DNA of 64,000 nt from Phlebotomus papatasi. Lineage: Eukaryota; Arthropoda; Insecta; Diptera; Psychodidae. The stretch's first letter is position 1. Each line of letters begins with the position of its first letter. The position numbers and the translations under genes were made by a program. Below the pieces are notes generated by a model that ran no database searches, was not told the origin of the DNA, and was given only the letters and a program-made list of their open reading frames with translations. The stretch lies in assembly GCF_024763615.1 (NCBI RefSeq), contig NW_026604679.1, positions 62,001-126,000 on the forward strand, read 5' to 3'. Of the stretch, positions 54,001-64,000 are shown piece after piece.

Positions 54001-56298
54001 TAGAAGAGATAGACCCCCCAAAGTTGGCACCAAAAAAATAATTTTTTAGGCCTATATTGTATGCAAATCTTTAAACGCGAATATCTCCTAAACTAGAAGA
54101 GATAGACCCCCCAAAGTTGGCACCAAAAAAATAATTTTTTAGGCCTATATTGTATGCAAATCTTTAAACGCGAATATCTCCTAAACTAGAAGAGATAGAC
54201 CCCCCAAAGTTGGCACCAAAAAAATATTTTTTTAGGCCTATATTGTATGCAAATCTTCAAACGCGAATATCTCCTAAACTAGAAGAGATAGACCCCCAAA
54301 GTTGGCACCAAAAAAATAATTTTTTAGGCCTATATTGTATGCAAATCTTTAAACGCGAATATCTCCTAAACTAGAAGAGATAGACCCCCCAAAGTTGGCA
54401 CCAAAAAAATAATTTTTTAGGCCTATATTGTATGCAAATCTTTAAACGCGAATATCTCCTAAACTAGAAGAGATAGACCCCCCAAAGTTGGCACCAAAAA
54501 AATAATTTTTTAGGCCTATATTGTATGCAAATCTTTAAACGCGAATATCTCCTAAACTAGAAGAGATAGACCCCCCAAAGTTGGCACCAAAAAAATAATT
54601 TTTTAGGCCTATATTGTATGCAAATCTTTAAACGCGAATATCTCCTAAACTAGAAGAGATAGACCCCCCAAAGTTGGCACCAAAAAAATAATTTTTTAGG
54701 CCTATATTGTATGCAAATCTTTAAACGCGAATATCTCCTAAACTAGAAGAGATAGACCCCCCAAAGTTGGCACCAAAAAAATAATTTTTTAGGCCCATAT
54801 TGTATGCAAATCTTTAAACGCGAATATCTCCTAAACTAGAAGAGATAGACCCCCCAAAGTTGGCACCAAAAAAATAATTTTTTAGGCCTATATTGTATGC
54901 AAATCTTTAAACGCGAATATCTCCTAAACTAGAAGAGATAGACCCCCCAAAGTTGGCACCAAAAAAATAATTTTTTAGGCCTATATTGTATGCAAATCTT
55001 TAAACGCGAATATCTCCTAAACTAGAAGAGATAGACCCCCCAAAGTTGGCACCAAAAAAATAATTTTTTAGGCCTATATTGTATGCAAATCTTTAAACGC
55101 GAATATCTCCTAAACTAGAAGAGATAGACCCCCCAAAGTTGGCACCAAAAAAATAATTTTTTAGGCCTATATTGTATGCAAATCTTTAAACGCGAATATC
55201 TCCTAAACTAGAAGAGATAGACCCCCCAAAGTTGGCACCAAAAAAATAATTTTTTAGGCCTAAATTGTATGCAAATCTTTAAACGCGAATATCTCCTAAA
55301 CTAGAAGAGATAGACCCCCCAAAGTTGGCACCAAAAAAATAATTTTTTAGGCCTATATTGTATGCAAATCTTTAAACGCGAATATCTCCTAAACTAGAAG
55401 AGATAGACCCCCCAAAGTTGGCACCAAAAAATAATTTTTTAGGCCTATATTGTATGCAAATCTTTAAACGCGAATATCTCTTAAACTAGAAGAGATAGAC
55501 CCCCCAAAGTTGGCACCAAAAAAATAATCTTTTAGGCACATTTTGTATGCAAATCTTTAAACGCGAATATCTCCTAAACTAGAAGAGATAGACCCCCCAA
55601 AGTTGGCACCAAAAAAATAATTTTTTAGGCCTATATTGTATGCAAATCTTTAAACGCGAATATCTCCTAAACTAGAAGAGATAGACCCCCCAAAGTTGGC
55701 ACCAAAAAAATAATTTTTTAGGCCTAAATTGTATGCAAATCTTTAAACGCGAATATCTCCTAAACTAGAAGAGATAGACCCCCCAAAGTTGGCACCAAAA
55801 AAATAATTTTTTAGGCCTATATTGTATGCAAATCTTTAAACGCGAATATCTCCTAAACTAGAAGAGATAGACCCCCCAAAGTTGGCACCAAAAAAATAAT
55901 TTTTTAGGCCTAAATTGTATGCAAATCTTTAAACGCGAATATCTCCTAAACTAGAAGAGATAGACCCCCCAAAGTTGGCACCAAAAAAATAATTTTTTAG
56001 GCCTAAATTGTATGCAAATCTTTAAACGCGAATATCTCCTAAACTAGAAGAGATAGACCCCCCAAAGTTGGCAACAAAAAAATAATTTTTTAGGCCTAAA
56101 TTGTATGCAAATCTTTAAACGCGAATATCTCCTAAACTAGAAGAGATAGACCCCCCAAAGTTGGCACCAAAAAAATAATTTTTTAGGCCTAAATTGTATG
56201 CAAATCTTTAAACGCGAATATCTCCTAAACTAGAAGAGATAGACCCCCCAAAGTTGGCACCAAAAAAATAATTTTTTAGGCCTATATTGTATGCAAAT

Positions 56299-56306
56299 GT
56301 TTAAAC
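56299..56306. other. GTTTAAAC (PmeI site) created by a single substitution
   Basis: A C-to-G change turns CTTTAAAC into GTTTAAAC. I noticed only one other occurrence, at 62054-62061, exactly 5755 bp away. It is a private marker of the HOR-3 boundary monomer. Confidence 0.85.
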
Positions 56307-56328
56307 GCGAATATCTCCTAAACTAGAA

Positions 56329-59300
56329 GAGATAGACCCCCCAAAGTTGGCACCAAAAAAATAATTTTTTAGGCACATTTTGTATGCAAATCTTTAAACG
56401 CGAATATCTCCTAAACTAGAAGAGATAGACCCCCCAAAGTTGGCACCAAAAAAATAATTTTTTAGGCCTATATTGTATGCAAATCTTTAAACGCGAATAT
56501 CTCCTAAACTAGAAGAGATAGACCCCCCAAAGTTGGCACCAAAAAAATAATTTTTTAGGCACATTTTGTATGCAAATCTTTAAACGCGAATATCTCCTAA
56601 ACTAGAAGAGATAGACCCCCCAAAGTTGGCACCAAAAAAATAATTTTTTAGGCCTATATTGTATGCAAATCTTTAAACGCGAATATCTCCTAAACTAGAA
56701 GAGATAGACCCCCCAAAGTTGGCATAAAAATAATTTTTTAGGCACATTTTGTATGCAAATCTTTAAACGCGAATATCTCCTAAACTAGAAGAGATAGACC
56801 CCCCAAAGTTGGCACCAAAAAAATAATTTTTTAGGCCTATATTGTATGCAAATCTTTAAACGCGAATATCTCCTAAACTAGAAGAGATAGACCCCCCAAA
56901 GTTGGCACCAAAAAAATAATTTTTTAGGCCTATATTGTATGCAAATCTTTAAACGCGAATATCTCCTAAACTAGAAGATATAGACCCCCCAAAGTTGGCA
57001 CCAAAAAAATAATTTTTTAGGCCTATATTGTATGCAAATCTTTAAACGCGAATATCTCCTAAACTAGAAGAGATAGACCCCCCAAAGTTGGCACCAAAAA
57101 AATAATTTTTTAGGCCTATATTGTATGCAAATCTTTAAACGCGAATATCTCCTAAACTAGAAGAGATAGACCCCCCAAAGTTGGCACCAAAAAAATAATT
57201 TTTTAGGCACATTTTGTATGCAAATCTTTAAACGCGAATATCTCCTAAACTAGAAGAGATAGACCCCCCAAAGTTGGCACCAAAAAAAATAATTTTTTAG
57301 ACCTATATTGTATGCAAATCTTTAAACGCGAATATCTCCTAAACTAGAAGAGATAGACCCCCCAAAGTTGGCATAAAAAAAATTTTTTAGGCATATTTTG
57401 TATGCAAATCTTTAAACGCGAATATCTCCTAAACTAGAAGAGATAGACCCCCCAAAGTTGGCACCAAAAAAAAAATTTTTTAGGCCTATATTGTATGCAA
57501 ATCTTTAAACGCGAATATCTCCTAAACTAGAAGATATAGACCCCCCAAAGTTGGCACCAAAAAAATAATTTTTTAGGCCTATATTGTATGCAAATCTTTA
57601 AACGCGAATATCTCCTAAACTAGAAGAGATAGACCCCCCAAAGTTGGCACCAAAAAAATAATTTTTTAGGCCTATATTGTATGCAAATCTTTAAACGCGA
57701 ATATCTCCTAAACTAGAAGAGATAGACCCCCCAAAGTTGGCACCAAAAAAATAATTTTTTAGGGCTAAATTGTATGCAAATCTTTAAACGCGAATATCTC
57801 CTAAACTAGAAGAGATAGACCCCCCAAAGTTGGCACCAAAAAAATAAATTTTTAGGCATATTTTGTATGCAAATCTTTAAACGCGAATATCTCCTAAACT
57901 AGAAGAGATAGACCCCCCAAAGTTGGCACCAAAAAAATAATTTTTTAGGCCTATATTGTATGCAAATCTTTAAACGCGAATATCTCCTAAACTAGAAGAG
58001 ATAGACCCCCCAAAGTTGGCACCAAAAAAATAATTTTTTAGGCCTATATTGTATGCAAATCTTTAAACGCGAATATCTCCTAAACTAGAAGAGATAGACC
58101 CCCCAAAGTTGGCACCAAAAAAATATTTTTTTAGGCCTATATTGTATGCAAATCTTTAAACGCGAATATCTCCTAAACTAGAAGAGATAGACCCCCCAAA
58201 GTTGGCACCAAAAAAATAATTTTCTAGGCCTATATTGTATGCAAATCTTTAAACGCGAATATCTCCTAAACTAGAAGAGATAGACCCCCCAAAGTTGGCA
58301 CCAAAAAAATAATTTTTTAGGCCTATATTGTATGCAAATCTTTAAACGCGAATATCTCCTAAACTAAAAGAGATAAACCCCCCAAAGTTGGCACCAAAAA
58401 AATAATTTTTTAGGCCTATATTGTATGCAAATCTTTAAACGCGAATATCTCCTAAACTAGAAGAGATAGACCCCCCAAAGTTGGCACCAAAAAAATATTT
58501 TTTTAGGGCTAAATTGTATGCAAATCTTTAAACGCGAATATCTCCTAAACTAGAAGAGATAGACCCCCCAAAGTTGGCACCAAAAAAATAAATTTTTAGG
58601 CATATTTTGTATGCAAATCTTTAAACGCGAATATCTCCTAAACTAGAAGAGATAAACCCCCCAAAGTTGGCACCAAAAAAATAATTTTTTAGGCCTATAT
58701 TGTATGCAAATCTTTAAACGCGAATATCTCCTAAACTAGAAGAGATAGACCCCCCAAAGTTGGCACCAAAAAAATAATTTTTTAGGCCTATATTGTATGC
58801 AAATCTTTAAACGCGAATATCTCCTAAACTAGAAGAGATAGACCCCCCAAAGTTGGCACCAAAAAAATAATTTTTTAGGCACATTTTGTATGCAAATCTT
58901 TAAACGCGAATATCTCCTAAACTAGAAGAGATAGACCCCCCAAAGTTGGCACCAAAAAAATAATTTTTTAGGCCTATATTGTATGCAAATCTTTAAACGC
59001 GAATATCTCCTAAACTAGAAGAGATAGACCCCCCAAAGTTGGCATAAAAAAAATTTTTTAGGCATATTTTGTATGCAAATCTTTAAACGCGAATATCTCC
59101 TAAACTAGAAGAGATAGACCCCCCAAAGTTGGCACCAAAAAAATAATTTTTTAGGCCCATATTGTATGCAAATCTTTAAACGCGAATATCTCCTAAACTA
59201 GAAGAGATAGACCCCCCAAAGTTGGCACCAAAAAAATAATTTTTTAGGCCTAAATTGTATGCAAATCTTTAAACGCGAATATCTCCTAAACTAGAAGAGA

Positions 59301-62083
59301 TAGACCCCCCAAAGTTGGCACCAAAAAAATAATTTTTTAGGCCTATATTGTATGCAAATCTTTAAACGCGAATATCTCCTAAACTAGAAGAGATAGACCC
59401 CCCAAAGTTGGCACCAAAAAAATAATTTTTTAGGCCTAAATTGTATGCAAATCTTTAAACGCGAATATCTCCTAAACTAGAAGAGATAGACCCCCCAAAG
59501 TTGGCACCAAAAAAATAATTTTTTAGGCCCATATTGTATGCAAATCTTTAAACGCGAATATCTCCTAAACTAGAAGAGATAGACCCCCCAAAGTTGGCAC
59601 CAAAAAAATAATTTTTTAGGCCTATATTGTATGCAAATCTTTAAACGCGAATATCTCCTAAACTAGAAGAGATAGACCCCCCAAAGTTGGCACCAAAAAA
59701 ATAATTTTTAGGCCTATATTGTATGCAAATCTTTAAACGCGAATATCTCCTAAACTAGAAGAGATAGACCCCCCAAAGTTGGCACCAAAAAAATAATTTT
59801 TTAGGCCTATATTGTATGCAAATCTTTAAACGCGAATATCTCCTAAACTAGAAGAGATAGACCCCCCAAAGTTGGCACCAAAAAAATAATTTTTTAGGCC
59901 TATATTGTATGCAAATCTTTAAACGCGAATATCTCCTAAACTAGAAGAGATAGACCCCCCAAAGTTGGCACCAAAAAAATATTTTTTTAGGCCTATATTG
60001 TATGCAAATCTTCAAACGCGAATATCTCCTAAACTAGAAGAGATAGACCCCCAAAGTTGGCACCAAAAAAATAATTTTTTAGGCCTATATTGTATGCAAA
60101 TCTTTAAACGCGAATATCTCCTAAACTAGAAGAGATAGACCCCCCAAAGTTGGCACCAAAAAAATAATTTTTTAGGCCTATATTGTATGCAAATCTTTAA
60201 ACGCGAATATCTCCTAAACTAGAAGAGATAGACCCCCCAAAGTTGGCACCAAAAAAATAATTTTTTAGGCCTATATTGTATGCAAATCTTTAAACGCGAA
60301 TATCTCCTAAACTAGAAGAGATAGACCCCCCAAAGTTGGCACCAAAAAAATAATTTTTTAGGCCTATATTGTATGCAAATCTTTAAACGCGAATATCTCC
60401 TAAACTAGAAGAGATAGACCCCCCAAAGTTGGCACCAAAAAAATAATTTTTTAGGCCTATATTGTATGCAAATCTTTAAACGCGAATATCTCCTAAACTA
60501 GAAGAGATAGACCCCCCAAAGTTGGCACCAAAAAAATAATTTTTTAGGCCCATATTGTATGCAAATCTTTAAACGCGAATATCTCCTAAACTAGAAGAGA
60601 TAGACCCCCCAAAGTTGGCACCAAAAAAATAATTTTTTAGGCCTATATTGTATGCAAATCTTTAAACGCGAATATCTCCTAAACTAGAAGAGATAGACCC
60701 CCCAAAGTTGGCACCAAAAAAATAATTTTTTAGGCCTATATTGTATGCAAATCTTTAAACGCGAATATCTCCTAAACTAGAAGAGATAGACCCCCCAAAG
60801 TTGGCACCAAAAAAATAATTTTTTAGGCCTATATTGTATGCAAATCTTTAAACGCGAATATCTCCTAAACTAGAAGAGATAGACCCCCCAAAGTTGGCAC
60901 CAAAAAAATAATTTTTTAGGCCTATATTGTATGCAAATCTTTAAACGCGAATATCTCCTAAACTAGAAGAGATAGACCCCCCAAAGTTGGCACCAAAAAA
61001 ATAATTTTTTAGGCCTAAATTGTATGCAAATCTTTAAACGCGAATATCTCCTAAACTAGAAGAGATAGACCCCCCAAAGTTGGCACCAAAAAAATAATTT
61101 TTTAGGCCTATATTGTATGCAAATCTTTAAACGCGAATATCTCCTAAACTAGAAGAGATAGACCCCCCAAAGTTGGCACCAAAAAATAATTTTTTAGGCC
61201 TATATTGTATGCAAATCTTTAAACGCGAATATCTCTTAAACTAGAAGAGATAGACCCCCCAAAGTTGGCACCAAAAAAATAATCTTTTAGGCACATTTTG
61301 TATGCAAATCTTTAAACGCGAATATCTCCTAAACTAGAAGAGATAGACCCCCCAAAGTTGGCACCAAAAAAATAATTTTTTAGGCCTATATTGTATGCAA
61401 ATCTTTAAACGCGAATATCTCCTAAACTAGAAGAGATAGACCCCCCAAAGTTGGCACCAAAAAAATAATTTTTTAGGCCTAAATTGTATGCAAATCTTTA
61501 AACGCGAATATCTCCTAAACTAGAAGAGATAGACCCCCCAAAGTTGGCACCAAAAAAATAATTTTTTAGGCCTATATTGTATGCAAATCTTTAAACGCGA
61601 ATATCTCCTAAACTAGAAGAGATAGACCCCCCAAAGTTGGCACCAAAAAAATAATTTTTTAGGCCTAAATTGTATGCAAATCTTTAAACGCGAATATCTC
61701 CTAAACTAGAAGAGATAGACCCCCCAAAGTTGGCACCAAAAAAATAATTTTTTAGGCCTAAATTGTATGCAAATCTTTAAACGCGAATATCTCCTAAACT
61801 AGAAGAGATAGACCCCCCAAAGTTGGCAACAAAAAAATAATTTTTTAGGCCTAAATTGTATGCAAATCTTTAAACGCGAATATCTCCTAAACTAGAAGAG
61901 ATAGACCCCCCAAAGTTGGCACCAAAAAAATAATTTTTTAGGCCTAAATTGTATGCAAATCTTTAAACGCGAATATCTCCTAAACTAGAAGAGATAGACC
62001 CCCCAAAGTTGGCACCAAAAAAATAATTTTTTAGGCCTATATTGTATGCAAATGTTTAAACGCGAATATCTCCTAAACTAGAA
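56329..62083 (+). repeat. HOR-3 copy 2 (5755 bp)
   Basis: In register with copy 1. It differs by scattered substitutions, for example GGCCAATATT at ~53400 versus GGCCCATATT at ~59154. The monomer before each of copies 2 and 3 carries the GTTTAAAC change (56299 and 62054); the monomer before copy 1 does not. Confidence 0.92.
62054..62061. other. GTTTAAAC (PmeI site), second occurrence
   Basis: The same private substitution as at 56299, one HOR-3 length downstream, directly before the third, truncated HOR-3 copy. Confidence 0.85.
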
Positions 62084-62360
62084 GAGATAGACCCCCCAAA
62101 GTTGGCACCAAAAAAATAATTTTTTAGGCACATTTTGTATGCAAATCTTTAAACGCGAATATCTCCTAAACTAGAAGAGATAGACCCCCCAAAGTTGGCA
62201 CCAAAAAAATAATTTTTTAGGCTTATATTGTATGCAAATCTTTAAACGCGAATATCTCCTAAACTAGAAGAGATAGACCCCCCAAAGTTGGCACCAAAAA
62301 AATAATTTTTTAGGCCTATATTGTATGCCATTCTTTAAACGCGAATATCTCCTAAACTAT
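62084..62360 (+). repeat. HOR-3 copy 3, truncated
   Basis: Starts in register (GGCACATTTT at 62127 matches 50617 and 56372) and ends about 260-275 bp in, at an out-of-register junction. The last monomer has two substitutions next to the breakpoint (ATGCCATTC, 62327-62333) and another nearby monomer has GGCTTATATT (~62220). Confidence 0.85.
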
Positions 62361-62376
62361 ATTTTTTAGGCCTATA
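62321..62376 (+). repeat. Truncated monomer (56-bp spacing; 37 bp missing)
   Basis: The interval between successive TTGTATGC motifs here is 56 bp instead of 93. CCTAAACTA is followed directly by TATTTTTTAGGCC, so the GAAGAGATAG...ACCAAAAAA portion is gone. It is the only break in the 93-bp phase that I find in the window. Confidence 0.92.
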
Positions 62377-64000
62377 TTGTATGCAAATCTTTAAACGCGA
62401 ATATCTCCTAAACTAGAAGAGATAGACCCCCCAAAGTTGGCACCAAAAAAATAATTTTTTAGGCCTATATTGTATGCAAATCTTTAAACGCGAATATCTC
62501 TTAAACTAGAAGAGATAGACCCCCCAAAGTTGGCACCAAAAAAATAATTTTTTAGGCCTATATTGTATGCAAATCTTTAAACGCGAATATCTCCTAAACT
62601 AGAAGAGATAGACCCCCCAAAGTTGGCACCAAAAAAATAATTTTTAGGCCTATATTGTATGCAAATCTTTAAACGCGAATATCTCCTAAACTAGAAGAGA
62701 TAGACCCCCCAAAGTTGGCACCAAAAAAATAATTTTTTAGGCCTATATTGTATGCAAATCTTTAAACGCGAATATCTCCTAAACTAGAAGAGATAGACCC
62801 CCCAAAGTTGGCACCAAAAAAATAATTTTTTAGGCCTATATTGTATGCAAATCTTTAAACGCGAATATCTCCTAAACTAGAAGAGATAGACCCCCCAAAG
62901 TTGGCACCAAAAAAATATTTTTTTAGGCCTATATTGTATGCAAATCTTCAAACGCGAATATCTCCTAAACTAGAAGAGATAGACCCCCAAAGTTGGCACC
63001 AAAAAAATAATTTTTTAGGCCTATATTGTATGCAAATCTTTAAACGCGAATATCTCCTAAACTAGAAGAGATAGACCCCCCAAAGTTGGCACCAAAAAAA
63101 TAATTTTTTAGGCCTATATTGTATGCAAATCTTTAAACGCGAATATCTCCTAAACTAGAAGAGATAGACCCCCCAAAGTTGGCACCAAAAAAATAATTTT
63201 TTAGGCCTATATTGTATGCAAATCTTTAAACGCGAATATCTCCTAAACTAGAAGAGATAGACCCCCCAAAGTTGGCACCAAAAAAATAATTTTTTAGGCC
63301 TATATTGTATGCAAATCTTTAAACGCGAATATCTCCTAAACTAGAAGAGATAGACCCCCCAAAGTTGGCACCAAAAAAATAATTTTTTAGGCCTATATTG
63401 TATGCAAATCTTTAAACGCGAATATCTCCTAAACTAGAAGAGATAGACCCCCCAAAGTTGGCACCAAAAAAATAATTTTTTAGGCCCATATTGTATGCAA
63501 ATCTTTAAACGCGAATATCTCCTAAACTAGAAGAGATAGACCCCCCAAAGTTGGCACCAAAAAAATAATTTTTTAGGCCTATATTGTATGCAAATCTTTA
63601 AACGCGAATATCTCCTAAACTAGAAGAGATAGACCCCCCAAAGTTGGCACCAAAAAAATAATTTTTTAGGCCTATATTGTATGCAAATCTTTAAACGCGA
63701 ATATCTCCTAAACTAGAAGAGATAGACCCCCCAAAGTTGGCACCAAAAAAATAATTTTTTAGGCCTATATTGTATGCAAATCTTTAAACGCGAATATCTC
63801 CTAAACTAGAAGAGATAGACCCCCCAAAGTTGGCACCAAAAAAATAATTTTTTAGGCCTATATTGTATGCAAATCTTTAAACGCGAATATCTCCTAAACT
63901 AGAAGAGATAGACCCCCCAAAGTTGGCACCAAAAAAATAATTTTTTAGGCCTAAATTGTATGCAAATCTTTAAACGCGAATATCTCCTAAACTAGAAGAG
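62361..64000 (+). repeat. Array resumed at a different HOR-3 phase
   Basis: This segment matches HOR-3 copy 2 at offset 2936 instead of 5755: the T5 core at 59702/62638, CTTCAAACG at 60011/62947 with its C5 tract following, GGCCCATATT at 60548/63484, and GGCCTAAATT at 61013/63949. A new TCTCTTAAAC change appears near 62495. The array continues past the window end. Confidence 0.88.

Larger units (their letters stand above)
50574..56328 (+). repeat. HOR-3 copy 1 (5755 bp, ~62 monomers)
   Basis: Repeats at offset 5755. Paired landmarks: GGCATAAAAATAA at 50967/56722, GGCATAAAA at 51616/57371, TTTCTAGG at 52466/58221, CTTCAAACG at 54256/60011, and ATCTCTTAAAC at 55477/61232. The order combines the HOR-2 series (through CTTCAAACG) with the HOR-1 series (ATCTCTTAAAC, GGCAACAAAA), but no B block follows. 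The monomer after CTTCAAACG carries a C5 tract, unlike its HOR-2 counterpart. Confidence 0.92.
1..64000 (+). repeat. 93-bp satellite DNA array, ~690 monomers
   Basis: The entire window is a head-to-tail tandem array of one 93-bp unit; the first unit is 1-93 and the next starts at 94. Every monomer lies in the same orientation. Length variants of 90-94 bp come mainly from the A/T run and from a C5 versus C6 tract. Consensus order: GAGATAGACCCCCC, AAAGTTGGCACC, A7-TAA-T6, AGGCCTATATTGT, ATGCAAATC, TTTAAACGCGAATATC, TCCTAAACTAGAA. Composition is about 34% G+C. Stops recur in all three frames of both strands, and length variants do not open a long frame. Array length and homogeneity are typical of eukaryotic heterochromatic satellites. 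Both ends of the array lie outside the window. I do not recognise it as a named satellite family. Confidence 0.98.

Noticed and set aside
1..64000. CRISPR array (regular direct repeats)
   Set aside because: The repeats are contiguous and the whole 93-bp unit is conserved. There are no unique spacers, no leader and no cas genes.
1..64000. Repeat protein gene, since 93 bp is 31 codons
   Set aside because: Stops recur in all three frames on both strands of the consensus monomer (for example TAA at 34, TAG at 5 and 42, TAG at 89 in the first unit), and length variants shift frame.
1..64000. Telomeric repeat, because TTAGG occurs in each monomer
   Set aside because: TTAGG is isolated within the T6-AGG context and is not tandemly repeated; the repeat period is 93 bp.
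1..64000. CENP-B box (TTCGnnnnAnnCGGG)
   Set aside because: The minus strand has TTCGCGTTT but lacks the required A and CGGG. No monomer variant I saw restores them.
1..64000. Iteron-type plasmid or phage replication origin
   Set aside because: Iterons are short and few and sit beside a rep gene. Here there are hundreds of 93-bp units and no gene.
1..64000. tRNA or other Pol III-type gene within the monomer
   Set aside because: No B-box-like GGTTCGAATCC and no cloverleaf-compatible stems are visible in the unit.

Overview
The whole 64-kb window is one uninterrupted satellite DNA array. The basic unit is a 93-bp monomer (common forms 90-94 bp, about 34% G+C), present about 690 times head-to-tail on the same strand. 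There is no gene, RNA gene, transposon or unique sequence anywhere, and the array runs off both ends of the window. Stop codons recur in all three frames of both strands in the consensus monomer, so nothing longer than short chance ORFs exists. An array of this length and homogeneity indicates a eukaryotic nuclear chromosome (centromeric, pericentromeric, subtelomeric, sex- or B-chromosome heterochromatin). The sequence does not identify the species. An insect or other invertebrate is a weak guess from base composition and style only.

The array is hierarchically organised. Level 1 is the 93-bp monomer: a nearly invariant portion (C6 tract, CCAAAGTTGG, octamer ATGCAAAT, TTTAAACGCGAATATC) and a variable portion (A-tract/T-tract core plus the next ~10 bp). 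Monomers fall into an A-type (GGCACC before an A7-TAA-T6 core) and a B-type (GGCATCA before a longer A/T run). Level 2 is a 556-bp six-monomer unit of mostly B-type monomers, tandemly tripled in 1668-bp blocks. Level 3 is a set of multi-kilobase higher-order repeats (HORs), dated relative to each other by shared private mutations.

Layout: 1-17816, three near-identical copies of a 5.94-kb HOR (HOR-1). 17817-24494, a fourth, heavily rearranged copy. 24495-25331, a short A-type linker with local expansions. 25332-33127, two copies of a 3898-bp HOR-2. 33128-39618, a linker with a two-monomer B fragment and a mosaic HOR-1-like stretch. 39619-47139, two copies of a ~3.7-3.8-kb HOR-4 each ending in a B block. 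47140-50573, a mixed A-type stretch with a hybrid monomer. 50574-62083, two copies of a 5755-bp HOR-3 that lacks a B block. 62084-62360, the start of a third HOR-3 copy, cut by the only out-of-register junction in the window. 62361-64000, the array resumed at a different HOR phase.

All HOR types share the same ordered landmark variants, so they look like insertion, deletion and exchange derivatives of one ancestral array, produced almost entirely by in-register (homologous) unequal exchange. I see no evidence of a coding or defence system. The interest lies in the nested repeat architecture, the POU-type octamer in nearly every monomer, and the breakpoints that record how the array evolves. 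All offsets were read by eye from the coordinates.
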